Made by a program: the position numbers and the translations under genes
The notes under the pieces: model-generated
What the model was told of the DNA's origin: nothing
Databases searched by the model: none
The model's input: only the letters and a program-made list of their open reading frames with translations
NCBI GenBank assembly: GCA_007121455.1
Contig: SKKN01000056.1
Location: 1-36,587, forward strand
Reading direction: 5' to 3'
Length of the DNA stretch: 36,587 bases
Source: Gemmatimonadota bacterium
GTDB lineage: Bacteria > Gemmatimonadota > Gemmatimonadetes > Longimicrobiales > Gaopeijiaceae
In this document: positions 23,767 through 30,864 of the stretch, piece after piece
Layout: each line of letters starts with the position of its first letter
Position numbering within the stretch: position 1 is the first letter of the stretch

Positions 23767-25223
23767 CGGTCGTCGCCGGGGGATGCGGGGATCCGAGGGA
23801 GGTCTTCCGAGCCCCGGAAATATACGCGGAACTCCGCTCCCGCCCCAAGGCCGTCGTCCGAGTCCGCGCCCGGCGGGCCATTTCGTGGTGCGAGCTCGAC
23901 CCGGGCTCCATTCGTCTCGAGGACGCGCTTTACGATCGCGAGTCCGAGACCGGCCCCCTTCTCCTTGTCGGTGACAAAGGGCTCGAAGACCCGCTCCCGA
24001 AGCTCCTCCGCGACGCCGGGGCCGTCATCCCTGACCGTCACCATGACCTCGCCCCGCCGGCTGCGCGCATCGAGGTGCACCCGCGACCCCGCCTGGGCGG
24101 CGTTCTGCATCAAGTTCAGGAAGACGCGCTTCGCGTGAGCGGGATCGGCACGCGCGAGAAGGGGCTCGGCGGGAAGCTCGAGCTCGAGCTTCCCGCCGGT
24201 GCTGGCCAACTCGGCCTCGAGGAGCTCGGCGGCCTCCCGGATCGGGACGCGGATGTCGTGGAGCCGGATCTCCGGCTGGAGCGGACGTGCGAAGGCGAGA
24301 AACTCGTCGATGATCTCGTTCAGGACCTCGACCTCTTTCCGCACCCTGCGAAGGAGTCGCTCCCGCTCCGCGGCGTCCTCGGTTTCGGCCGCCGCCGAGG
24401 CGAAGAGCTCGAGGCCGCCGAGCGGGTTCCTGATCTCGTGGGCCACCTGCGCCAGCATGAGGCGAAGCTGCTCGTCGCGCTGAAGGATTCCGACGCGCAT
24501 CCTCTCCATCGCGCGGGAGAGCCGCCCGAGCTCATCGCCCCGCTCGATTTCGACCTCCCCGTCCATGCGCCCCCGTTGGATCCGGAGGGCCGCCCGACTC
24601 AGACGCTCGAGGGGATGCACGATGTTCGTCGCGAGGAGTGCGGCGAGGAAGGCGGCGACGAGCGCCCCCCCGAACGACCCCAGAAGCACGCTCCTCCTCA
24701 GCCGGTCGAGCGGGGCGAAGTAGTCCGCCGGCATGAGGACCGCGAGCATTGCCTCGGAGTCGTCGAGCTGCTTGAATCCGAACTTGTAGTGCCGTCCGTC
24801 CTCTCCTTCGAAGACGGGTGTCGTGGCCTGACCTGTCTCCCATGCTCGCGCGAGCTCCGCGTCATAGGCATCGAGCCAGTGGAGGCGGGTTCCGATCGGG
24901 AGGGAGTCGGCCGGAGCTGCGGAGACGAGAAGCGTCCCATCCTCGCGGAAAATCTGGGCCTCGTCCACATAGTCGAGGAGCCCCCGCAGCCGCGTGTGAT
25001 AGACGTCCCAGGTCGGATTGTTCTCGTCTCCGGGTCGAAGCTCCAGCACCCACTGTCCCTGAAGTCCGACCTCGGCGGCGGCGCCGGCCACCCAGACGAG
25101 CTTCTCGTCGAGCTCGGTCTCGAGGGCGCCGCTCGCCGCACGCCAGGTCATCGCGCCCCCTACGGCCGTCAGCCCCACCGAAAAGGCGACGAAGACGAAG
25201 ATGAACTTCCGGCGGAGGGACAC
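23751..25223 (-). CDS. Membrane sensor histidine kinase
   Basis: The 490-residue kinase has a transmembrane helix (about 7-27), a periplasmic sensor of about 150 residues, a second helix (about 178-200), a HAMP domain (about 200-250), the phospho-acceptor H262 in LAQVAHEIRNPLGG and an ATPase domain (NLMQNAAQAG; DDGPGVAEE; KGAGLGLAIVKRV). The outer domain (for example VDEAQIFREDGTLLVS) has a CHASE/dCache-like feel, but I cannot place it. The start is GTG at 25223 with AGGAG six bases before it, overlapping the stop region of the lipoprotein gene. It is the natural partner of the sigma-54 regulator, whose gene overlaps its end. Confidence 0.92.
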   Translation of the reverse strand: MSLRRKFIFVFVAFSVGLTAVGGAMTWRAASGALETELDEKLVWVAGAAAEVGLQGQWVLELRPGDENNPTWDVYHTRLRGLLDYVDEAQIFREDGTLLVSAAPADSLPIGTRLHWLDAYDAELARAWETGQATTPVFEGEDGRHYKFGFKQLDDSEAMLAVLMPADYFAPLDRLRRSVLLGSFGGALVAAFLAALLATNIVHPLERLSRAALRIQRGRMDGEVEIERGDELGRLSRAMERMRVGILQRDEQLRLMLAQVAHEIRNPLGGLELFASAAAETEDAAERERLLRRVRKEVEVLNEIIDEFLAFARPLQPEIRLHDIRVPIREAAELLEAELASTGGKLELELPAEPLLARADPAHAKRVFLNLMQNAAQAGSRVHLDARSRRGEVMVTVRDDGPGVAEELRERVFEPFVTDKEKGAGLGLAIVKRVLETNGARVELAPRNGPPGADSDDGLGAGAEFRVYFRGSEDLPRIPASPGDDRWHGS

Positions 25224-25232
25224 GGGCGGCTC

Positions 25233-26210
25233 CTACGGCTCGCACGGAACCCGCTCGACACGGACCTCGCCGAAGCGGATCGCGAGGCGGGTCCGGGGCG
25301 CGACGACGATGTGGAACGGGTACTGGTTTCGCGGAGCGGGAGAGCAGAAGTCACCGGGAGCCCGCTCCACCACTTCTACGTTCGTGCCATCCGCCACCTG
25401 CAGAATCCGTCGCACCCCCACGGAATCGCCGGCCTCGAAGCGCTCTCCGACGCCGATCACGAGGACCATCTCCCGGGACCAGTCGACACTGGGCGGAGCG
25501 CGGTCGCCCTCCGTATGCGTTTCCCAGAACTCGAACCATCCGGAGGGCGCTGTGGCGAGTTCCCCGTCGGGGGCCACGAATGCCCGCGGTGAGGTGAGCC
25601 GTGTCGGGGTGTCCTCTCCCCGGTCGAAGCTCCCGAAGGGAACGCTTCCCCGGTACTCGGACTGCGCGTCTTCCCCGAGGGTGAGGAGACGGGTGAGCTG
25701 GGCGGCGAGCACCACACGACTCGCCGAGGGATCCGGTCCCGCTCCCTCGGGCCGGGCCGAGAAGAGCCCTCCGTCGGCGCAACGCACCCACTCCACTTCC
25801 TCATCTCGGCCGTGATCCCGGATCACGAAGATGAAGCGCGACTCGTTTCCACCGCAGGATGGGTTCAGGTCCGGGTCCAGCTCGGAGGTGAAGAGCTGAA
25901 GGCCCCGGGTCTCGTGGAGCTGGTGGATGAAGGAGGCGTAGTCCTGCGCCAATGCGCTCGGGTTCCCGCGGCTCTGGTGCACCTTCTCGTCCCCCACGAA
26001 ACCCCGGTACGTGATCCGCTCCCTCAGCCCCCACGCTCCGGTCGAGCTCCAGACGAGGCTTTCCTCCACCGTCCCCTCGCCCAGCGCGAGCGGAGTCGAC
26101 GCGCGCACCTCCACCTCTCCGACCCGGCCGAAGGGAAGGCTGGGGTCGGTGCCGCTCGGATCCGAGTCACATGCGATCGGGATGAGAAGGAGTCCGATTC
26201 CGGCGAGCAT
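25233..26210 (-). CDS. Lipoprotein with PrcB-like C-terminal domain
   Basis: The protein (about 325 residues from ATG 26210) has a hydrophobic start MLAGIGLLLIPIAC, with the Cys as probable lipid site. The N-terminal part (VGEVEVRASTPLALGEG...VWSSTG) is a beta-rich domain of unknown type. The C-terminal part (about 245-320: EMVLVIGVGERFEAGDSVGV, then RNQYPFHIVVAP) resembles the PrcB C-terminal domain found in secreted protease-associated lipoproteins. ATG 26210 lacks an n-region charge and a ribosome-binding site; RLPKRPFLRLAG just upstream in frame would be a better signal n-region, so the true start may be a non-ATG codon further up. It is the first gene of the five-gene operon and could be the outer sensor or signal carrier for the kinase. 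Confidence 0.7.
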   Translation of the reverse strand: MLAGIGLLLIPIACDSDPSGTDPSLPFGRVGEVEVRASTPLALGEGTVEESLVWSSTGAWGLRERITYRGFVGDEKVHQSRGNPSALAQDYASFIHQLHETRGLQLFTSELDPDLNPSCGGNESRFIFVIRDHGRDEEVEWVRCADGGLFSARPEGAGPDPSASRVVLAAQLTRLLTLGEDAQSEYRGSVPFGSFDRGEDTPTRLTSPRAFVAPDGELATAPSGWFEFWETHTEGDRAPPSVDWSREMVLVIGVGERFEAGDSVGVRRILQVADGTNVEVVERAPGDFCSPAPRNQYPFHIVVAPRTRLAIRFGEVRVERVPCEP

Positions 26211-26342
26211 GCCCGCGAGACGAAGGAACGGCCGCTTCGGGAGTCGAATCGAGGTGCTGGAGCTCCGACCGGGACCTCGGGCCCGGGATCCCCACAGGGG
26301 TGTTCCCTTGACCGGATGATCGGAACGTCCGCACTCTTCCGT

Positions 26343-26912
26343 ATGAATCATCGCGACCGCCTCAAGACCCTTCTCGTGGAGCGTTCCCTCGAACTCGGGG
26401 ATTTCATCCTCGCCGGAGGGCAGCGCTCTTCCTACTACGTGGATGCCCGACGGACCACCATGTCCGCCGAAGGCCAGTTTCTCCTGGGCCATGTGGGCTT
26501 GCACGAAATCCGGAGCGGAGGCCTGGATCCGAACCGGCTCGGTGGCCTCACGATGGGTGCCGACCCCATCGCGTATGCTATCGCCCATCGGAGCTGGATC
26601 GAAGGGGAACCGATCGACGCGTTCTCCGTGCGGAAGGCTCCGAAAGAGCATGGGTCCCGCAATCGGGTCGAAGGGGGGCTGGTCTCCGGAGCCCGGGTCC
26701 TCGTCGTCGAGGACACCCTTACGACCGGCGGAAGCACCCTCTCCGCGATCGACGCCCTGGAAGAATCGGGCTGCGAGATCGCCGGTGTGCTCACCCTGGT
26801 GGACCGGGAAGCCGGCGGCCGTGCCCGGATCGAGGAGCGCGGTTACACGCTCCATCCCCTCTTTACCGCAAGCGAGCTCCTGGAAGCGGCGCGCCTCCGC
26901 GAAGCGCGCTGA
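26343..26912 (+). CDS. pyrE: Orotate phosphoribosyltransferase
   Basis: The 189-residue protein matches PyrE: SLELGDFILAGGQRSSYYVDAR near the start, GGLTMGADPIA in the middle and the PRPP-binding loop VVEDTLTTGGS. It joins orotate and PRPP to make OMP in pyrimidine synthesis. The ATG at 26343 gives the usual family length and N-terminus (MNHRDRLKTLL); an in-frame ATG at 26316 would add nine residues. No strong ribosome-binding site precedes either. It is divergent from the lipoprotein operon and convergent with dnaN, 66 bp apart. Confidence 0.92.
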   Translation: MNHRDRLKTLLVERSLELGDFILAGGQRSSYYVDARRTTMSAEGQFLLGHVGLHEIRSGGLDPNRLGGLTMGADPIAYAIAHRSWIEGEPIDAFSVRKAPKEHGSRNRVEGGLVSGARVLVVEDTLTTGGSTLSAIDALEESGCEIAGVLTLVDREAGGRARIEERGYTLHPLFTASELLEAARLREAR

Positions 26913-26978
26913 ACCCCGGCCCTCTTCCTTTCCCGATCGACATCTCCGACTCCTCGTGAGCCGGCCCATTCAGTCCAT

Positions 26979-28097
26979 TCAGTCCAGCAACCGGAGCGGC
27001 ATCACGAGACAGAGGTATTCGATTCCGCTCTCCTCTCCTTCTCCGGACACGGGCTCGATCGTCGCCGCCCGCTCCGGAGCCTTGAACCCGAGGCGAACCT
27101 CCTCCGTATCCATATAGCGGAGGATTTCGAGAAGATACGCGGCATTGAAGCCGATCTCCAGGTCGTCGCCTTCGAACTGCACCTCGATCTCGTCGTGTCC
27201 CTCTCCCAGGTCGGGCGTGAGGACGTTGAGTTGCATCTGCTCCTTCGCGAGGGACATCCGGATGCGATGCGTCTGGTCGCTCGCCACGACGGCCATCCGC
27301 CGAACGGCCGACTCGAGCGTCTTCCGATCGACCACGGCCCACTTGTCGTTGTCCCGCGGGATGACCTGATCGTAGTTCGGATACGAGCCCTCGATGAGAC
27401 GCGTGTACACCTCGGTTCCCCCGGAGCGAAAGCCGAGGTGGTTGCCCTCCTGGCCCACCACGACCTCCTCTTCCTTCCCGAACAATCGCTGCACCTGCTG
27501 AAGCGCCGCCGGGGGCACGATGAACTGGACGGTCGTGTGCGACGACGACGCGGCCGGCACCGTCATCTTCGCGAGACGGTGTCCGTTCGTGGCGACCATT
27601 CGCATCTGCCCGTCCGAGAGCTCCCAGAGCACCCCATTCAGGATCGGACGACTCTCCTCCGTCGAGACCGCGAACGAGGTATGGTGGATCAGCGAGAGGA
27701 GGGTCTCCCCCGTCGCCTGCCATCCGCTCTCGAAGCTCACCGCGGGCAGCGTGGGAAAGTCCTCGCTCGGAAGTCCATTCAGCTTGAAGTGGCTCCGCCC
27801 GCAGCGAAGCTCGATCTGGTCTCCCTGTGTCGTGATTCGCACCGGCTCGTCCGGGAGCTCACGTGCGATCTCCTGGAGCTTCTTTCCGGGCGCGGTGAGG
27901 CTTCCTTCCAGACTCACGTCTGCCGGGACCTGGATCCGCACTCCGACATCGAGGTCCGTACCGCTCATTCGGACCCCCTCACTCGTGGCTTCGAAGAGGA
28001 TGTTCGAAAGTACGGGAAGCGTCGTCTTCGTGGGAATGCTGGCCGATACCGCAGCAAGTCCCTTGTGCAGGTTCTGCCGCGTGATGGTGAAGTTCAT
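26979..28097 (-). CDS. dnaN: DNA polymerase III sliding clamp (beta subunit)
   Basis: The 372-residue protein is a full-length beta clamp: MNFTITRQNLHKGLAAVSAS at the start, TLPVLSNILFEA, VATNGHRLAKM and a C-terminal VMPLRLLD, the end normally close to the protein-binding pocket. It encircles DNA and holds polymerase III and other partners. GGAG lies six bases before the ATG. It follows dnaA on the same strand, separated by the predicted origin. Confidence 0.97.
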   Translation of the reverse strand: MNFTITRQNLHKGLAAVSASIPTKTTLPVLSNILFEATSEGVRMSGTDLDVGVRIQVPADVSLEGSLTAPGKKLQEIARELPDEPVRITTQGDQIELRCGRSHFKLNGLPSEDFPTLPAVSFESGWQATGETLLSLIHHTSFAVSTEESRPILNGVLWELSDGQMRMVATNGHRLAKMTVPAASSSHTTVQFIVPPAALQQVQRLFGKEEEVVVGQEGNHLGFRSGGTEVYTRLIEGSYPNYDQVIPRDNDKWAVVDRKTLESAVRRMAVVASDQTHRIRMSLAKEQMQLNVLTPDLGEGHDEIEVQFEGDDLEIGFNAAYLLEILRYMDTEEVRLGFKAPERAATIEPVSGEGEESGIEYLCLVMPLRLLD

Positions 28098-28146
28098 CTA
28101 GACTCCACGAGCTTCGGGTTTGGGATGTCTTCCAGGTTCTCCACGA

Positions 28147-28186
28147 ACGATTCTGTTGCTGTAACAGCATGTAACTGAAGAATCGT
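28147..28186. repeat. Nested inverted repeat in the origin unwinding region
   Basis: Outer arms ACGATTCT (28147-28154) and AGAATCGT (28179-28186) are perfectly complementary. Inside lies the 13-bp palindrome TGCTGTAACAGCA (28157-28169). The right outer arm ends at the first TAG of the trinucleotide run. The structure could form a hairpin on either strand in the AT-richer part of the origin, or in the dnaN leader RNA. Confidence 0.65.
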
Positions 28187-28197
28187 AGTAGTAGTAG
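28186..28197 (+). other. DnaA-trio-like run in oriC
   Basis: Four tandem TAG triplets lie four bases from the DnaA-box pair at 28202-28218. Read 3' to 5' from the boxes, the same strand gives GAT GAT GAT GAT, the pattern and polarity described for DnaA-trios that guide DnaA onto single strands in bacterial origins. A short AGGG block lies between the boxes and the run. Confidence 0.6.
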
Positions 28198-28401
28198 AGG
28201 GTGTGGATGTGTGGAAGAACCGGGAGAAGGATACGGAAAAGGGGCGTGGGGCACCACCTCTCGTGAAGTGTGAAGAGCGTGGACGGAGGGTGGAAAGCGC
28301 GGGGATGAAGTCGGGGATCTCCACAGCCGGCGGAACCCCGACTCGATTCTCCACGGAATCCACAGCGATCTGCACAGCCCCTTCCACGTGCTCCGAAGGG
28401 C

Positions 28402-29808
28402 TCATTCGGGGGGAAGACCCAGTTCTTCCCGGAGCTCACGGACGGAACGTTGCAGCTTCTCGTCCGCCTTCAGCGCCTCTTCCACTTTCCGGATGGAGTG
28501 GATGACGGTCGAGTGGTCACGGCCGCCGAAGAATTCCCCGATGCGGACCAGGGAAAGCTCGAGGATGTCCTTGATCAGGTACATCGCCACCTGTCGTGGG
28601 ATCGTGATGTCCTTCGTCCGTCGCTTCGAGGAAAGCGCCTTCGTCGAGACGTTCCAGCGTCCGGCGACGACCTCGCGGATCCGCTCGGCCGTCAGCGCCG
28701 CCTCGCCGTTCCCCCGGCCGGCCTGCGTCATGCTCTGCAAGGCGGTCCTCGCCAGATGGAGGTTGATGTCCTCCTTCCGGAGCGAGGAGTAGGCCAGAAG
28801 CTTGATCACGGCCCCCTCGAGCTCCCGGACGGAGGAGGTGCAGGAGCGCGCGATGTAGTCGATCACCTCGTCGTCGAGCACGAGGTGATCGTCCGCGGCC
28901 TTTTTCCTGAGGATCGCGACTCGCGTCTCGTAGTCGGGACGCTTGATATCGGCGACGAGGCCCCATTCGAACCGGGAGACGAGACGATCCTCGAGGCCGG
29001 GGATCTCCTTCGGCGGTCGGTCGCTCGTGAGGACGATCTGCTTTCGTGCGTCATGGAGGGCGTTGAAGGTGTGGAAAAACTCCTCCTGGGTGGCCTCCTT
29101 CTTCGCCAGGAAGTGGATGTCGTCGACGAGGAGGAGGTCCATGTCCCGGTATCGGCGGCGGAAGGTGCCCGTCGTACCCTCCTGGATCGCGGTGACCAGC
29201 TCGTTCGTGAACTGCTCCGTGGGCACGTAGGCGACCCGCTTCGACGGATGCGATGCGAGGATGTGATTTCCGATCGCGTGCATGAGGTGCGTCTTGCCGA
29301 GACCCACGCCCCCGTAGAAGAAAAGGGGGTTGTAGATTCTCGCCGGCTGTTCTGCCACCGCATGGCTCGCCGCGGAGGCGAGTTGGTTGTTGTTCCCCAC
29401 GACGAAGCGATCGAAGGTGTAGCGCTCATTCAGGTCCGTGGCGCGCCCACCTCCGGTGTGGGAGGAGGAGGCGTCCGTCTGCGGTCCCGTCGGCACCGGG
29501 GTCGAGGTCTTCGGCGAAGAGACCTCGATGAATGGCACCGGGTCATCCTGCGCGGGGGCGGAGGAGCACTGGAAGCCGATCGAGAGAGGGCGACCGAGGA
29601 TCGTTCGGACGATCTCCTCGAGGTGGTCCCCGTACTTGTCCTTCAGCCACTGCGCGTGAAACTCGCTCGGGGTCTCGATGATGAGCTCGGTCCCGGTGAG
29701 CCCCACGGCGGTCGTGGCGGAGAGCCAGGTGCGGTAACTCTGTTCCGGGAGTGCGTTCCTCGCCGCTTGTAGCGTTCGGGACCAGAGTTCGGACGCGCTG
29801 AGCTCCAT
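28402..29808 (-). CDS. dnaA: Chromosomal replication initiator DnaA
   Basis: The 468-residue protein has the full DnaA layout: domain I (1-80, SELWSRTLQAARNAL), a Pro/Ser/Thr-rich linker (about 85-125), AAA+ domain III with Walker A GGVGLGKT at 166-173 and Walker B LLLVDDIHFLA, and the DNA-binding domain with RIGEFFGGRDHSTVIHS near the C-terminus. It binds DnaA boxes and opens oriC. I chose the ATG at 29808 (MELSASELW); the frame is open to 29865 but the extra residues are unlike DnaA. The ribosome-binding site is weak. The gene is divergent from rpmH, with a good promoter at 29865-29893. Confidence 0.97.
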   Translation of the reverse strand: MELSASELWSRTLQAARNALPEQSYRTWLSATTAVGLTGTELIIETPSEFHAQWLKDKYGDHLEEIVRTILGRPLSIGFQCSSAPAQDDPVPFIEVSSPKTSTPVPTGPQTDASSSHTGGGRATDLNERYTFDRFVVGNNNQLASAASHAVAEQPARIYNPLFFYGGVGLGKTHLMHAIGNHILASHPSKRVAYVPTEQFTNELVTAIQEGTTGTFRRRYRDMDLLLVDDIHFLAKKEATQEEFFHTFNALHDARKQIVLTSDRPPKEIPGLEDRLVSRFEWGLVADIKRPDYETRVAILRKKAADDHLVLDDEVIDYIARSCTSSVRELEGAVIKLLAYSSLRKEDINLHLARTALQSMTQAGRGNGEAALTAERIREVVAGRWNVSTKALSSKRRTKDITIPRQVAMYLIKDILELSLVRIGEFFGGRDHSTVIHSIRKVEEALKADEKLQRSVRELREELGLPPE

Positions 29809-29820
29809 GCCGTACCGAGG

Positions 29821-29829
29821 TGTGGATTG
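29821..29829 (-). promoter_or_regulatory. DnaA-box-like site in the dnaA leader
   Basis: TGTGGATTG (reverse complement CAATCCACA) matches seven of nine positions of the DnaA-box consensus. It falls within the predicted 5' leader of dnaA, 13 bases before the start codon, where DnaA binding could repress its own gene. Confidence 0.4.
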
Positions 29830-29864
29830 TGGCCGCAGAGAGGCGAGTACGCCACGGGGGGACA

Positions 29865-29893
29865 AGCCTAGGAGGGGGCTCCTGAAATGTCAA
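29865..29893 (-). promoter_or_regulatory. dnaA promoter
   Basis: On the minus strand TTGACA (29893-29888) is a perfect -35, followed after 17 bp by TAGGCT (29870-29865) as -10. Transcription would start near 29858, giving a leader of about 50 bases. Confidence 0.65.
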
Positions 29894-29963
29894 TCGTGCC
29901 GTGTGAAGACCCGGAAGAGAGAGAAAAAACGCATTGCCGCAGCAGTCACGAGACGGGCATGGC

Positions 29964-29993
29964 TTGACTGGATTCCGCGCGGGCCGGTACCTT
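29964..29993 (+). promoter_or_regulatory. rpmH operon promoter
   Basis: TTGACT (29964-29969) and TACCTT (29988-29993) are separated by 18 bp, about 50 bases before rpmH. It should drive the rpmH-rnpA-yidD-yidC-mnmE-acyP-mnmG series. Confidence 0.6.
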
Positions 29994-30045
29994 TCCATGC
30001 TCGCTTCCATCCTGTACAGGAACCGAAAAGAACGAGCGTGGAATC

Positions 30046-30195
30046 ATGAAGCCGACATACAAGCCTCGGAACCGGAAGCGGCTGAACAAGCACGGCTTCC
30101 GTGCCCGGATGAAGACGAAGGGGGGTCGGAAGGCCCTGAACCGCCGGAGGCAGAGGGGTCGCCGAAGCCTCACGGTCAAGATCGGGTCGAAGTAG
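30046..30195 (+). CDS. rpmH: Ribosomal protein bL34
   Basis: A 49-codon frame reads [18 protein letters not shown], then [19 protein letters not shown], with a C-terminal LTVKIGSK. This is the standard short, very basic bL34 of the large ribosomal subunit, with the invariant KRxxxHGFxxRMxTxxGRxxLxxRRxxGRxxL pattern. A GTGGA sequence lies upstream of the ATG. It is the first gene of the operon divergent from dnaA and is followed by rnpA after six bases, the normal arrangement. Confidence 0.96.
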   Translation: MKPTYKPRNRKRLNKHGFRARMKTKGGRKALNRRRQRGRRSLTVKIGSK

Positions 30196-30201
30196 GACCC
30201 G

Positions 30202-30609
30202 ATGGAGTCGGCGCTTCGGAGCTCCGGGGCGCCCGGGGGGAGCAGGAAGTATCCTCGCGCCGATCGGATCCGGCAGACGAAGGACATCCGGCGGGTCCTC
30301 CGCAGAGGCAGGAGGACGCGGACCCGGCATCTCGAGTTCTTCGTCCTTCCGTCCGAGACCGGGCATCCCCGATTCGGGGTCATCGTCCCCCGTCACAGGA
30401 ACACGATCGTGAAGCGGAACCGACTCCGGCGACGCCTCAGGGAGATCGGCCGCGTGGAGGTGTTGCCAAGGCTCCGGACTGCGGGATGCTCGACGGACAT
30501 ACTCGTCCGCACCCGCCCCGAGGCGTATCGGGCACCCTTCCAGGACCTCCGCCTGCAGCTCGTAGAGTTCACGGAACGCCTTTGTTCAAGCATCTCCTCG
30601 TCGGACTGA
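30202..30609 (+). CDS. rnpA: Ribonuclease P protein component
   Basis: The 135-residue protein has the RnpA core: a Phe-containing FFVLPSE strand, [24 protein letters not shown] with the RNR-type RNA-binding motif, and ILVRTRPEA. It binds the catalytic RNA of RNase P, which trims tRNA 5' ends. The first 20 residues are an extra polar extension, and a later start is possible. It overlaps yidD by 28 bases, a common rnpA-yidD junction. Confidence 0.93.
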   Translation: MESALRSSGAPGGSRKYPRADRIRQTKDIRRVLRRGRRTRTRHLEFFVLPSETGHPRFGVIVPRHRNTIVKRNRLRRRLREIGRVEVLPRLRTAGCSTDILVRTRPEAYRAPFQDLRLQLVEFTERLCSSISSSD

Positions 30610-30857
30610 TCCGCTTCTACCGGGTGGCGATCTCCCCATTCACGCCCCCGTCCTGTCGGTTTACGCCGACCTGCTCCACGTACGCCCTCGAGGCGGTGGA
30701 GCGGCACGGGAGCCTGAGGGGAGGGTGGCTCTCCGTGCGCCGACTCGCCCGCTGCGGTCCCTTCGGTGGAAAAGGCTACGACCCGGTGCCACCGCTGGGC
30801 GGTGAATCCCCGGGAAATGGACACGCGGCGCCCAATGGGCCCGCGGGAGGAAAGTGA
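30582..30857 (+). CDS. yidD: Membrane protein insertion efficiency factor YidD
   Basis: The 91-residue protein has the YidD signature: [34 protein letters not shown] and [18 protein letters not shown], with conserved Cys residues. YidD assists YidC at the inner membrane. The start is TTG at 30582 ([13 protein letters not shown]), inside the end of rnpA; no ATG or GTG fits. The gene ends eight bases before the chosen yidC start. Confidence 0.92.
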   Translation: MFKHLLVGLIRFYRVAISPFTPPSCRFTPTCSTYALEAVERHGSLRGGWLSVRRLARCGPFGGKGYDPVPPLGGESPGNGHAAPNGPAGGK

Positions 30858-30864
30858 ACCAGCC

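Larger units (their letters stand above)
28098..28401. other. Predicted replication origin (oriC) between dnaA and dnaN
   Basis: The 304-bp dnaA-dnaN gap has the parts expected of oriC. Degenerate DnaA boxes (consensus TTATCCACA) occur at 28202-28210 (TGTGGATGT, reverse) and 28210-28218 (TGTGGAAGA, reverse), and as ATCTCCACA 28317-28325, TTCTCCACG 28347-28355, GAATCCACA 28356-28364 and ATCTGCACA 28368-28376, with CTTCCACG near 28381-28388. The AT-richer dnaN-proximal side (about 28140-28200) would be the unwinding element, and it carries a TAG-trinucleotide run. None of the boxes is a perfect consensus. The position next to dnaA and dnaN and the clustering are what support the call. Confidence 0.75.

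Noticed and set aside
26210-26343. Sigma-54 promoter for the five-gene operon
   Set aside because: No GG-N10-GC pair of acceptable quality was found on the minus strand in this short gap.
25233-26969. Extended 578-codon version of the lipoprotein gene
   Set aside because: The upstream 250 codons are antisense to pyrE and have no signal-peptide logic; the lipoprotein signal begins near 26210.
28382-28394. Second parS-like CACGTG near the start of oriC
   Set aside because: One flank fails to match the palindromic consensus; it more likely belongs to a degenerate DnaA box.
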